A stretch of 64,000 bases of DNA from Thermothelomyces thermophilus ATCC 42464 (GCF_000226095.1 NC_016476.1:3348001-3412000); one strand, 5' to 3'; counted from the first letter of the stretch, positions 33,801-46,420 are shown. Made by a program: numbers and translations. Notes: a model not told the origin generated them from the letters alone.

Positions 33801-35347
33801 CCGTGAGCTCTCGGCTGCGAGGAAAAAGGAAATCGAGCAGCTGAAGCACGATGCTTCCCAGAAGGAGACCATCAGATCCCTTAAACGGCAAATCGCGGAC
33901 CTCGAGCGCAAGGTCCATGAAGCTACCGTGACCCGCTTCACCACCAGCAGCTCCCTGTCCTCTCACGAAGGCTCCGCGCAGAAGGCCGAGGTCTCCGAGC
34001 TACGCCATCAGCTCTCCGCCGCGAACCAGTCGGTGCACGAGCTGAAGAGGTCGCTGCGCGAGGCCGAACGGAAAGCATCCGCATCCGCACGTGAGCTTCA
34101 GAAGTACATGGACGAGTTTGAGGATGAAAAGCTGGTTCTCGAGCAAGCTCTCGAGGACGCCCAGGCTGCCGCTGAAGAGTCCGCTGCGGCGCATGAGGAA
34201 ACTTTAAAGAAGTACAAGCAAAAGCTCGAGAAATACAAACGAGAGCGAGATGAGCTAGCGGCTGCCGTGCGCGACCAGCGGAACAATAGTATGAACAGCA
34301 GTCTTAGCGAAATGTCGCTCGAGGAGCGCCGGGATTTGCACAAGATGCTGCGCGAGTCTCAGCTGACCGCTGACAAGCTTGACCGCGAGCTGCGCGAACA
34401 CCGCGAGGCGCTCGAGGAGCTCGTGGGTGTCGAGACGTCGCTTCGAAAGAAGCTGGAGCGAGCACGCAGCGAGAGAGCCGCATACAGAGCCAGCGCCGAG
34501 AAGCTGCACAAGGACTTCAAAAAGCTCAAGGCGGAGAAGGACAAAGCTGTGGCCGAAGCAGCGTCGGCAGCGGTCGCCGCCAACCAGGAGCGTGCCCTCG
34601 TCCGTGCCTCCGACTCGGGCAAGAACGGCGTCGACACCGATGCTATCATCCGGGCCGCCGAAGCCGCCGAGAGAAGACACGAAAAGGAGATCCGCGGCAT
34701 GGTGATGCAGATGGAGTGGCTCAAGGCATGCTGGGACCGCGAGGCCAAGCTGCGGAGCGACGCGGCCTACGCGAAGCAGTACCTGATGATGCAGGTTCAG
34801 GTCCGCGACGCATGGTATGTCCTTTATTTACCCCACGCTTTTATCCTTCACGAACTGCTACCGAGAACATAACACTAACACTTTTTTCGTCTCCGCCAAC
34901 AGCAACAAAGCCGACCTAGCAATCATCAACCGCATCCGCGCCGAGATCAAACCAGCTTCCGCGCGGCGCGAACATTCCCCCCTCGCCGACCGAAAACAAC
35001 AGCCGCCGCTCCTCCTCCTCGAAGACGGAGCGGAGGGAACCCGTGAGAGGAGACGACGGACACCCCGCACGAGTCTGCGCCTTGCCCTCAACGCGGTGCG
35101 CTGCATCGTGCGCATGCAGGTCGGCGCCCGCGCCTGGGCCAAGCACGACCAGGTACGGCAGCGGCTGGCCGAGTGCTACGACGGCATGCAGCGCGAAGAG
35201 CGGATCCGCGTCATGCGGAATCAGTGGCGCGCGGAGGTCGCGGCGCGGAAGACATCGACTGGTTCTGCGGCCGGCGTGTCCGGGCACGACCGGAGGGGAC
35301 AATCCAGGCGCGGGAAGGATAAGAAAGGCGGCGAAGTGGGCTGCTGA
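30853..35347 (+). CDS. ApsB/Mto1/Pcp1-type microtubule-organising centre protein (centrosomin N-terminal motif, Mto2-binding C-terminus)
   Basis: Two exons, 30853-34814 and 34903-35347, give 4407 nt (1468 residues). Proteins of this family recruit gamma-tubulin complexes to spindle pole bodies, septa and other organising centres; in Aspergillus loss of ApsB disturbs nuclear positioning. Residues 1-170 are Pro/Ser/Arg-rich and probably disordered. The CM1/centrosomin motif follows at about 174-235, with LSLREQENVIDKIEKENFGL, KLKIHFLEEALRKAG and EAALKENTELKVDKVTMQRE. Next comes ~1000 residues of charged coiled coil. Near the C-terminus (about 1265-1325) is an Mto2-binding-like block, AAEAAERRHEKEIRGMVMQM followed by EWLKACWDREAKLRSDAAYA. 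The intron near the 3' end joins RDA to CNKADLAIINRIRAE. The combination of CM1 and Mto2-binding segments argues for Mto1/ApsB over Pcp1. Confidence 0.88.
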
Positions 35348-36448
35348 GTCTGTCTCCTGTTGGAAGTTTGGTTCCTGTTCGGAAAGGTGTCTTTCTTCTT
35401 GACTTGGCCTTGCTTGGTGTTGTCGGGTTAAGTGTGCTCATCAGGGGTCTGGCGTCCGGTGCAGCGTTGGTTGTTTGGGTACTACTCCGCCTGTCTATCT
35501 CGCAAAGGGAATGGTCGAGCTTGTCTCACCTCGATTGTGTCGTCTTGTTTTAACATACCTGTCGTGGTTGGGTCGCGGAGCGGTGTTTTCGGGAAGGGGG
35601 AAAGAGGAGGGTTGGGGGGGATCAAACCATGTTGGCGTCTTGGGTGTATCCGCGCTTGTTTTGTGGGTTGGGGTGTTGGTCAGGTATTTTTTTTCTTTTT
35701 TTTTTCAATTCGCACAATAGACCGGCTGGAGGATAACTGGGTGTCAACAAGGTTGGACAAAGGCGTGGGCAGGGGAGCACAATTGTCGGCATTCAAGACT
35801 GAATCGAGTTGTTTATTGGTACTCCGTACTGCTCATAGTCCAGGTTCTTGCCAGCATGTAGGTCCTCGCATACGAAAGCAGCGATTGATTACTGCAAGTA
35901 TGGAGCCGTCGTTGTACCCGGGGGAAGGGGGGCTGAGCGCATTGTCCTGGGGCGTACAACTTCCCAAGCAATCAAAGGCGTTGAGAAGCTCGCACTCCAG
36001 CATGGAGTCATTGAACCTCCCGTGTGCCACTGAGCCAGGTTGCCTGCGCCAGCCAGCTCTATCGGGGATATTAAATAGCACGTTCCCACCCATCCACCCT
36101 TTCAAACTTTCCAACACAACGAGAGTGTTCTGGCGAGGAAGGTCCCCTCTTCTCCCCTCCCCCCAATAACAACAACAAAAACAACGACGAAAAGAAATTC
36201 GTATCATTCGTACCGCAGCCCTCCTTGATATGCTCAAACCCTGTCCAATCCAAAGCCCGTCCTCCTCCTGCTCGAGAATAAACCGTGGTCCCTTTTCCGC
36301 GACTCCCGGACCAGGCCAATAAAACCGAAGCAAGTCCAAGGTTGAAAGAAGCCGGGGCAACAACAATAGTTACAGGTAAACCGGTAATTGGTGGATACCA
36401 ACACTATCTGCACTATCCGCCCATCAATCAAGCAATTCCACCAAGCAA
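35348..36448. other. 1.1 kb gap between convergent ApsB/Mto1-like and metacaspase genes
   Basis: It contains T-rich runs near 35688-35704 and long 3' flanks. No coding sequence is recognised. The open frame at 35432-36169 (+) has no family resemblance. Confidence 0.5.
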
Positions 36449-38161
36449 TCACATCACAAACAGCACATTGGTGTCTACTCGTCCATGAAAGGCGCCCAAG
36501 ACACCAACCGTGTCAGCCTGATAAGTCGCAAAAGGGGTGGGTAAAGGGGTTGGTTGGATCTATAGAACAAAAAAAAAAATACTTACCGAGTGGATGACTG
36601 CACGAAAGCTGAGGTTTCTGGGTGTAGCGGGTCTGCAGTTCGTCGCGGATACTGTTGAGGAGCTGGACGTAGCTCTGTTGCGGGTTTTTCTTGAGCGCGG
36701 TAATAAAGGCCCAGGACATGGCGCCAGTTGCCTGGGAAGCGATGGTGGCGTCGGCCCTTTTGGAAAAGCAAGTGTCAGCAACCTTGCTATCAACGCTACG
36801 AGGAATACCAAGGAAGGAAAGAAGGGTGGCACGAACGAGGTTTGGTCATCCTTGCTCCCGGAAAACATGATCACATCCGCCGGCGACGTCTTGTATGCCA
36901 TTGTCCTGTTGTAGGCGTCCTCGCTGTTGCTGGCCTTCTTGAAGAAGCCCACAATGTTGCTGGCCACGCCCCCGAGATCGCCACGGCTATAGGCCGACAC
37001 CGCGCCCAGCAGGCCCTGACCGGCCTCCTTGGCCATGTTGGGCGCCTTGAGGATACCCTGGGTCGAGTAGACGTATGGCAGGTCGAGTGCCGTGCCAGAG
37101 TGGCACGAGTCAAAGATGGCCGTGAGTCGAACGCCTGCCTGCAAGGGGCGCACCATGATGCGGTGCATCTCGTCGTCGGTGATGTGTCCCATCTGCCGGA
37201 AGTCGACGGGGTAAATGACCTCGTCGTACCCGTCCTCCTCGTCGCCGTCAAGATCTTTTGTCTGCCCGCCGTGGCCTGAGGACTACCGTCAGGAATCAAG
37301 TTGCCCTGGCTGAGAGGGGAACCATGATACTCACCAGAGTAGTGGAAGAAGAGGGAATCGTTTGGCCGAGCGTCCTTGACCAGCCAGTGCATGGCTCGGA
37401 GAATGTTCTGCTTCGTCGGCTGGCTCATGGGGTTCTGCTGGTCATCGGTGAGGATGACCATGTCCTCGCGCTTGTAGCCGCAGTTCTCGACGAGGTAGGC
37501 CGACATGTTCCTCACATCGTTGATGCACCCCCTGAGCTGACCGCGTTGGTTAAAGTAGTTGATGCCAATCAGCAGGGCTTTCCGGCGCCCCGTACACTGG
37601 GAGTATTGGAAAGCATATTGCTGCTGGTTCCCATAGTGCTGGGTCGTCGGTGGCGGCGGCGGCGGAGCATTGGGGTTGCCGTGGACGTATGAATTCGAGG
37701 TCACCGTGGGCATGGCTGAACCTCGTTAGTGTGCGTACCAAGACGTACATGGGCAAGGTCATTGCTCACGAGGTCTCCCGTAGTTATTGGGAGCCGGCGG
37801 CGCGGGTTGCTGATATGGCTGGGGCGGCGGCTTAAAGGGGGGGACTCAGTTGGCCGCGTTCAAAGTTTCAAGATAACGTCAGACGAACCTGGGGGTAGCC
37901 ACCGTAGGCCGGGCCCGGCTGTGGGTAGCCGCCATATCCGGGTCCCGGGGGCGGATGGGGCTGCTGATAACCGTAGTTTTGGGGTCTTGGGAACGAACAG
38001 ATCAGTTACCAATCCCTTAACGCAGCAGGAATGCGGGAGGATGTCCAGACGTACGGATAGTAACCGGGGTACTGCTGCTGCTGCTGCGGCGGCGGCGGTG
38101 GCGGCGGCGGCGGCTGGGCGTATCCACCAGCGTTGTAGCCCGCCCCAGGGTATCCAGACAT
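36449..38161 (-). CDS. Metacaspase-1 (type I metacaspase, Yca1/Casp family)
   Basis: Seven exons on the minus strand: 38161-38055, 37985-37889, 37830-37770, 37715-37335, 37275-36837, 36756-36587 and 36474-36449, totalling 1281 nt (426 residues). It is an Arg/Lys-specific cysteine protease linked to ageing, protein quality control and programmed cell death. The N-terminal ~110 residues are a Pro/Gln/Gly/Tyr prodomain (ten prolines then five glutamines in exon 1; [17 protein letters not shown] in exon 2). The p20 part begins at [15 protein letters not shown]; the catalytic dyad is H217 in HYSGHGG and C273 in DSCHSG. The p10 part includes [14 protein letters not shown] final 26-nt exon encodes DTNVLFVM and the stop, and is required to finish the conserved SCSHPL-DTN-LFVM end. 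Prodomains of this composition promote aggregation and hold the enzyme inactive until calcium binds (family knowledge). Confidence 0.95.
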
Positions 38162-40441
38162 ATCAGCACGGATAAGTCAGCGGTAGATCTGGGTTCGAAG
38201 CGAGGAGAGGGATCTCGGTCGATCGGTCGGTCGGTCGGTCGGTCGAGCGAGCGGCCGCTAACGGCCTCGCGGAGTGTGAACGAGCGTCGAGCGTCGAGCG
38301 TCGAGCGGCAGAGGGAGAAGGCGACGAACCGTCTCGACAACGATAACTCAGACAGAGTGGTTGTTTATCTAGGGACACGCGTTGGCGGTTGGCGGGCTTG
38401 CAGAGCCGGTAATGGGATCGGGAGCAGCGCGGTTGGGTGTGGAAGCCAAGTCGGAATCGGACTTCGAGCGGGGCCGTTTGTGGGATTCGATGGCAAGTCT
38501 AACTAGAGGGCGTCGTCGATGAGTACGACGATACACGAGGCAGAGAAGATGCAAAGAAGGAGAAGCTGTCAAAAGATCATCTGCGGATGGAAGTCACTGA
38601 GACACTGCGGAAAAGCGGACATGAACCCGGCAGAGAGGAAAAGGTCAGGAATTGGATCGCCAAAGCCGGGGGGAGGTGGGGGGTCGAATGTTCAGCCAGC
38701 AAAAAGGCGCTGTATACTCATGCATCGGTACGTACCTGGTGATGTATTGTGTGCGTGCACACTGCCTAGCGTGATAGTGTGGTATAACTCGCGGGTTTAG
38801 TATATACAGAGCGTTGCGTAGGTAGTTGTAGGACAGGCAAGGTTGGTAGTGTACGTAGTGCGGTGTAATTTGTAACGTAGCGTATAGTATAGAGCACACT
38901 TGTATGTACCTTATTATGTACATACGAAGGACACACCTGCAGGGTAGAAGTTCGGAAGTACAGTCGGGAGGGAGGAATCTTGCATTTCCCGCTGTTCCCG
39001 CCGCGTGGGTCTTTGGTCCGAGGCGAAAACTTCCGCTCGGTGAGGTTCGAGCTTCTTGAGCTGAAGGTCTTCGATCCAGGTTGGTTTGCGCACCGGGGAT
39101 GGGACGTCAGGCGCTTGGCTCGGGTGGGGTCGACGAAACAGCATGTCCAACGATTGGATGCCATACGGTGGGTTCAGGGCCACGCCAAGCCATGTGGCCC
39201 GGGGCGCTGGAGATCGTCGAAATTTTCAGCCCTTTCTCATTGCCAGGGGTCCGGGGGACATGGTTCATTCGTGATCTTTATCGCCGAACCCTCGCTCTCT
39301 TGTATGGGCTGTGGCACGCAGACGAAGCTGATAGTTTCCCAACACGCCGAAACATCCTGTTTCTTTATCAGCTAGCCCGGGGTACTGTGGAGGCTACGTT
39401 GTATGTGTGTATGTACAGTATGTACTGTACGTAGTAGGGATTCACCACTATCTATAGTGTAACTATGGGCAGCACGCAGAGAGATCTTGCCCCCCCAGGA
39501 TGCGTTGGGTGTTGAGAGGTCGCCTCAGGTGGCCGCCGCTCTGGCGGCCGGGATTCTCCGTCCATTCGAATCCGTCGAGACGGCGAGCAGACAGCCGGAT
39601 TTGAAACACTGCAAGGCCAGAAAAGATGGCCAGGACTGCTTGGACCCTAGTTATTGTAGGGTGAAAATGATGCTGCCGGGTTCATGTCATGGGCCACTCA
39701 GCCCCGTGGCAACACAACACTCGTTCAATCTGTCCAGGAGAACCGAGGCTCGGCATCGCCGCCCAGAAAACGGAAAACTGCTGTCATGTTCTCTAGCCGC
39801 CGGAGACCGCGATGGCGCAGATGAGAGGTTGACGAACCTGATCGACTTTATCGCACTGGATGCACTTTGCTTGTGTGTGGTATTCCGAATACGGATTACC
39901 AGTAACAGTACGGATAATGGATGCACTGCAATCACGTTCCTTCCACGCGTCTGCGCTCAGGAACCAGGACGTCATAGCAGCCACGCCAGCATTCCCTACA
40001 CTACTAACTAGTCGTTCTCCGTAATGCATCTAAAAACAGCAAGCCCAGGGCATCAGCGACAGCATCCCATTGGATGGCAGCTCGAGGATCTTCGCAGTGG
40101 GGCTACTAAATCAACTCGGCAGCCACTCACGAACTGCGTGCGTAGGATAACTACTTGTATGTACGGGTTACATACATACATGCGGGACGCAAGGTTCGAA
40201 AGGCGGACCGGGAAAATATCAACCTTTCAAAACCGTGCCTTTCAGACTTCGTTCACCATGGTTATTTGCTCATAATCCCCTCCATCACACACAGGAATTT
40301 AGTGCAATGGTATGACCAAACCCTTTCCTAGGGTTCTGTGCGAGCTAGGCCGCCCGCCCTCTACGTAGAGAACTCTCCCTTCGGTAGTTACCAGCAAGCG
40401 ATTCGTCCCAGCCATTCTCTCCGTCGACAGCGAGGGGCTAG
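38162..40441. other. 2.3 kb gap upstream of the metacaspase gene
   Basis: The first 150 bp, the metacaspase leader, carry a GGTC tetranucleotide array (38224-38245) and a GAGCGTC heptamer array (38282-38307). Later stretches hold GTAC/TAATCCGTA words (38720-38930, 39405-39435, 39885-39920, 40150-40180). No recognisable gene is seen. Confidence 0.5.
38224..38307. repeat. Two tandem arrays (tetramer GGTC, heptamer GAGCGTC) in the metacaspase 5' flank
   Basis: About five GGTC units (38224-38245) and, 37 bp further, 3.7 copies of GAGCGTC (38282-38307). Both lie 63-146 bp upstream of the metacaspase ATG. Confidence 0.8.
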
Positions 40442-42237
40442 CTATGCCCCCGTCATCTTTACATCCGACCGACCCTGCTGCGCCGTGTCCTCCGCGGCAC
40501 CACCCTCTTTGTCCTTAGGGGGCTGCTCCCGCATCATCCAGGCCAGCATGCTCCAGACGATCTGCATGGCCTGCACCCGCTCCTCGGCCTTGAAGAAATC
40601 GAACCACGGGCTCCTCCACACCTCGAGCTTGCCCCAACTCCTCTTCCCACCCTTGGAATCATCGTCGACCTCCCCCTCCAGGACAGCAAGCAGCCGGTCC
40701 GGCACGCGCAGCCGCAGGATGCTGATGTGGTGCAGGAGCGTGCTTACCACAAAGATGTCGTCGTAGTCGACGCCCTTCGCCCGGCCGATAGCTTCGTACC
40801 GCGTCCGCTTATCCCAGGTGGACGCTGGCGGGCGCACCATGCGGTAATTGTCATACATGGGGAGGTTGCCGGATTTCTTGAGGCGCTTAGCGCCTTTGCC
40901 GGATCCGCCGCTGGCGGGAATGCTGCTGTTGCCTGTGGGAAAGGGGAGGCCGCCTCCAGGGGGGCGCGAGAAGGGTCTTTGCGGGAGGGACATGGCCGCA
41001 CTTTCCTTCGACGAGGAGGGTGACAGACCGCCCTCCGGCGGCGGAGCGTCCTTGTCGCCGATTGTCTCGTCCGCGCCAGAGAGCATCTCAATCTCGCGTC
41101 CGATAGGTCCGCCGGGGCCGCCGCCCCAGCGCGGCTTGGTGCACCACCACGCGTTCTCTCCGATGCGCTTCTCGGTGCGGCCTTCGCGGGCGCGGTGCTG
41201 AGCGGTGATCAAGCCCGCCACTACTTCCCGGCCGAGGTCCAAGATCGAGTCGCGGTCCGCCTTCGACGCCGGCGCTGTGGGATCCGGTGGTGGGAAAGAG
41301 GTCGTGTGCCTGGCGCTCACGGCCGCGATCGGCCCTTCGACGATGCCGGCCCGGGCGGCTTCGCGAGTGTTTGGGCTCCGGAAGACGAAGGTGCAGCCCG
41401 AAGAAAAGTAGGAGCTGCGTGGCGAGCCCGTGGGTGGCTTGGAAGTGATATAGAGACGCGGCTCGACGCGCGGTGCCGACACGTTGCACGTGAAGTCGTA
41501 CGCCACCAGTTTCAAGAAGGCCGTGACGATGCTCTGGCGGTAGTCCACCGGCATCTGGTGGCCAGCACCGGTACGGAAGAACGCGGCAGCGTTGGTGTCA
41601 TCCTCGGTAGCCTTGCCACGCTCGGCAGTCGGCGTTTGGCCTTCACCGTTGCTCTCTCCCGCCTGGTCGGCTGTGGTTCTTGCCCCCTGGGGCCTTGAGG
41701 TGTCATCCCAGAAGGCTGAGAACAAATCCAGAAAACGGTAGAACTCGTAAGCGTTCCCAAGTCGGGCTTGCTGCTGGCCCTTGGGAGGAGGCATTCTGCG
41801 GATTGTCCGGTAAGCCATCTCGTTGGGAATGAGAAGCTCCCGTCTTCTATCCAGGTAGGTTTGGCAACCAGGTGACAGATTGCCCGAGTTCAGCCGTTTC
41901 CGAGTGCTCTCATTGATGGCATGGACCTCCTCGGGAGACAGAGCGTGCCAAGCCTCAAAGTCGGGAATGAAGGCCGGGTCCGGGAGGAGCTGGGCCAGAG
42001 TGGCATCCGGAACCACGTGCAGGCCGAGAGCTTCGAAGTGCGAGATCGAGACCTCGGTCGGGCGGACAATGCTCTGCAGCAGCGAAGTGAGCGGCTTGTC
42101 CGGCTTCATCGAGGCCTGATCTTGGGCATCAGAAGCATCCTTGTCTGGAACCTGTGGGTAGCATCGGGGGAAGTTGATGGGCGTTGGCGGCGGGACATCC
42201 TTGGGTGGTTCCCCCCTTGGCAGCCCCGTCTGATGGA
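40442..42237 (-). CDS. Conserved-looking fungal protein of unknown function (555 or more residues)
   Basis: The minus-strand frame from the ATG at 42109 to the stop at 40442 gives 555 residues. It stays open further upstream through PTPINFPRCYPQVPDKDASD to a TAG acceptor-like site at 42238-42239 (or CAG at 42230-42232), with no ATG in that part. One or more short 5' exons, perhaps around 42280-42350, therefore supply the true start, and I could not fix the join. The sequence looks constrained: SISHFEALGLHVVPDATLAQ, NLSPGCQTYLDRRRELLIP, WWCTKPRWGGGPGGPIGREI, LPMYDNYRMVRPP. It has no signal peptide and no obvious membrane segment; the ends and middle are low complexity. I do not recognise a named domain and give no function. 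Confidence 0.75.
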
Positions 42238-42239
42238 CT

Positions 42240-44751
42240 AGACAACCATGTTAGAGTAGTGTACGGATATCTGAATATAGGTATAGATGATCACTGCCCC
42301 GGTCCCGGTTCGCATCGAGGACTCTTGCCAAGACCCGCATTCAGAAACATTCAAGCCCACGATGCAGCGAGTGTTTGGTAAGGGCGGAGAGAGGGACTTT
42401 AGTTAAATCGGATGAGAGGCAAAAATGAAAAATTGGAGCTGACGGAAGAAAAGGGGAAGAAGGGAGAGAGTTGGGAAGGGGGCGGGGGGGTGCCGGCCCT
42501 CAGCAAGCGTAGGAGGATAAGGAATATGGGCAATTCACTTGTATGATGATGGTGGGGCGTCTTGTGGTAGGTGCAATGCTAGTGGTGAGCGAGGTCTTTG
42601 GCGAGGGAAGTCGAACCCCAGGCCAAATCAGGCCCACACAGTCAAGACGCGGCGAAGTCGATGCCCAGAAAACGGTGGTTGAGAACGTGAGCGTTTCACT
42701 TACGCATAAACGAGAGATTGCCGAACATGTCGCTCTTCTTAGATGCTGGTGTGCGAAACCACCAGTCAGGTTGAAGCGGTCACTTGGTCCTTGTTTCGAT
42801 TACTGAGCGACCGTGCTCGCAGTGCGGAGATGCGAGACAGCGGACAACGGCCGATGGTCGACGTGCCCCTTAAAGCGTTGTTGAGGCGTGGAATTGGCGG
42901 TGATCTGGATGTGTCCTGAATTGGGCCAGAGCCAAGCGGTTCTGCCACGGCTGCCGCTACGCTCGACACCAGTTGTCGCGGGGGAAGAAGGGCGGACAGC
43001 AGAATCGTCAACAAGTCGAGCTGCCGGTCGTCGTGAAAGCGGGAGGCGGAAGGGAACCAGGCGAGCGGGATGCGAGCGGAGCGGGGCAGCAACATTCGTT
43101 GGCATTGCATGAGGTGCGTGGATGCCACGGGTTATGGGCCGTGCACTCCGACTTGCATCCTTGGAACCCGGCACGGGGTTACTTTCGGCGTCCGCTCGAG
43201 GCTTGGGCATCGCGGAATGAGACTCTGCTGCGGGTGCCTATGCCTTCGAAACACAGGCAGATTGCCTCCTGCTGGTTGAACGAAAAGCGCTCGAGGGGCG
43301 CTCATACATATGCTTCGCCGCTGAGGCGACAGTGATCCTGCTGTTCGAGGAATACTAAGCCGAAGTCTATGCCTACCCGAGTGTGGGTGACTGTCGGGTT
43401 GTCAGGCCCCTGCTTCTCTCCGCCTACACTAGCTGCCCGCCTATTTGTACATTACACTAGTTACTTCCAAAACCTAACCTGACGGCAACGTAAATACACT
43501 AGGGTATCTTTCCACCTCCCTACCTTCTAGAGTAAAGCTCTCTTGCAAGCGAGCAATCTTCACGCAGGATAGTAAAACACACTACGTCCGTAGAGGCTAG
43601 CACAGTTGTAATCCTTAAAAATGAACCGACCTAATGTCTTTCTATGGTCATCTCTGTTGGAGTTCTCCCACGAGGTACCTTATCAGTGTAAGGTCGCGTG
43701 CCGGAAATGACGGTACATACAGTGTGCGCAAACAGTATGGGACCTGCGTGGCATTCTAGGTGACATTTTAGTAGTAACTATGCGGTTTCGTGGACTTGCG
43801 TCGCTCAAACTGGAATCTAACCTAAGACACCTTTCTCCTTTGGGCGGTTTCTTTCCTCCGGGGGAAAGCAAAACGACAATTATTCGGGGGAGAGTGGCGG
43901 GCATTGGGATGACTAACCACCTGTTTCATTTTTTTTTCCCAATCGTTTGTTCGCGGTTCGTCCCATCGTCAACACTCGGAGAGCCGTAACGCACAGCGGC
44001 CATGTTCAAACAGCGGCGTTTTGAGGAAGCAGGGCTGGCGGGGGCCCCGTCGGGGGATCGCCTCCGCGCACCCGCAACCCGTCTGCATCAGAAGCGTCGC
44101 AGGACAGGGATTAACCCATCACGGATGGGGCCTTGCAACGACCCCTAACAAAAGAGCCGCAACCACCGGGATGGGATTCTCTGCGGATATCGGCTCGGAT
44201 ATCGCGTGTTCCTGAGCCCAGCTGACCAATGACAGTCTCTCAATGGCTTCTGCTTCGGCCCATCAAACGACTTAGCCTCCAAACCGTACTCGTGCACGTC
44301 AGGAGTCGCCTGTTTGGGCATGCCACGCCGTTGCAGCTTCGATGCTTGCACTCGACGCTCAGGCTGCCATTCTGTGTAGCTTCACTCGGTCCTGAGCGTC
44401 GACTATGGCCGTGGTCGTCGCCAAGTTACTGCCAGTTTCATCCTTCTGCTCTTCTTTCCATCATCGACTGCGACACCAGAGGTGCCTTGGTTCCAACCTT
44501 CCTTGGGCTCTTCCTGCTCATCTTCCCCTTGACAGGGAGTTTCTATTCCTCTTTACTTTTTGTATTGCTAGGTGAAATCTTGATGGTTTCCCAATGAGTT
44601 GAGGCGGCCGCCACGGCCTCCGTATTCACTTCTACTGTACCCCTTTGTGCTTGTAAATATTCTTTTCTACACATTCTCAGTCCCTTTCTGTTCATCCGGG
44701 GCGGCTGGCTCCGCACATCTTGTTCAACGAGGAGAGATTTGTCATCGGAGG
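42240..44751. other. 2.5 kb gap between two divergent genes
   Basis: The left end probably holds the missing 5' exon(s) of the unknown gene (about 42280-42350) and its promoter. The right ~500 bp is CT-rich leader of the membrane protein gene. No other coding sequence is recognised. Confidence 0.5.
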
Positions 44752-46385
44752 ATGGCGTCGAGCGGACTACCATCAGGAGCCTTCCGCACCACCATCAATG
44801 GACGGCGATGTACGGCAGTGCCTAAGGTTGCGGCAGCCTCTCCGAGTTCAAGGAGCAGCGCGAGCGCGAGCAGCGTCACTGCGGTGACCACGGCAGTTAG
44901 TTCGTCCAGTACGACAGCGACGACCCCTACGGATGGACTGGCCGTGGCGCCGGCCGCAGGTACGGATGGCGACGCGGCGGAACAGAGTTCACCGAGTAAG
45001 ATGGGCCCTTCTCTAGTTGCCACAACAAGCATTGCCACGAGTTCGGCGCGGCGGGTACAGTCTCCGGAGAACCCGTCGGCTTCCGAACCCCCAACACAAC
45101 CGCCTCCTGCCGCTCTCCCCTCAGACGACACCGCCTCGCGTTTGTCCACTGCTCCCCCTGATGTGTCACCTTCACCAGCGCCTGCATCTCAGAGCAGACA
45201 AGATAATACCAGCGTGGTAGCCTCGATAACGGACACACCGACGAGCTCGCCGGAGTCCGCAACAACGACCGAGGCTGCTTCCCCTGAGCTGGCCGTAGGC
45301 CCAGTTGCCACGCCGTTACTCAGCACTATAAGGTCACCGCAAACGCAGAGCGACACTCCGGCAGCCGATGCCACAGGCACGACCTCGACAGATGTAGCGT
45401 CGACGGCGATCCCAAACTCAAACAATAATGCAGTCCAATCCACCGTGGCAGTGGCTGGTGGCGTCATTGGCGGTGTCGTGGCAATTAGCATTCTCGCCTT
45501 CTTCATCTGGTGGGCGAGGCGCCGGATGAAGAGGAGGAGAAGGAGCACTCTTTTGACACCCCTCGACGTCGTGCAGCCCTCTGATCGAGACGAAAAACGC
45601 GGCGGCGGCTACGAGATATCCCGCGGGAGTATCGGACCCACACCAGTGGCAGTGAAGGTCAAGGCTTCTCTGGGATACAACTTCAGAAGGATCCGAGATC
45701 ATTTCAGGAATCGAACAGCGCCGTCCGTGAACCTTGACAGGGGCCCCTCGCAGTTTATTGGCCCGACCACGACGCAAAGCCGCGCCCGTTCGGGCATCAT
45801 TGGCGCCGGGCGGGCAGCCAAGGGCCGCCTCAAGGACTGGTGGGCGAGCCTGCGCACGACGCTCACTCGGCGCGGCGATGATGCCCGGGAAAAAAGCGAG
45901 GGTTCTCCGCCGAGGAGGAAGGCGTCCAGCTCGCAACCAGACTTCCTGGCTCTCCTCAGCATGGATACCGGGGAGCTCGACCGCGAAGCCCGACGACGAC
46001 AAGCTAGCATCGCCCACCGCCGCTCCAGCGCCGCTCCAGCCGACAACTTCTCAGGCGGCATGAGCCTCAACATCGGCCACGAGAACCCTTTCAGTGACGC
46101 CAACGCCATCGCTCATACGTCAGCTAAGCCAGCGCCCCTGAACACGGCCGACCCCTTCAGCGACAGCAACGCCATCCGCGGCCCACCCTCCGCAATGGCC
46201 CCTACCGGCGCCCCTGTGGCTGACATCCGCCGCTCCCGCAGTAACAGCAGCGCCTACAATTACAGAGCCAGTCGCGACAGCGCCGGCTCTCTCCGCTCCG
46301 TGGCCACCGCCGCAACCGCAAACCAGCGCAACAAATTCCGGTCCGATCCGTTTGATTTGGAACGTCCCGAGTTCCTAGGTGGAGT

Positions 46386-46420
<35 letters not shown>

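Noticed and set aside
35432-36169. 245-residue plus-strand open frame between ApsB/Mto1-like and metacaspase
   Set aside because: It includes T-run-encoded Phe and has no recognisable or constrained segments.
42600-42640. GGGTTCGACTT on the minus strand resembling a tRNA T-arm
   Set aside because: No matching acceptor or D-arm upstream within tRNA distance.
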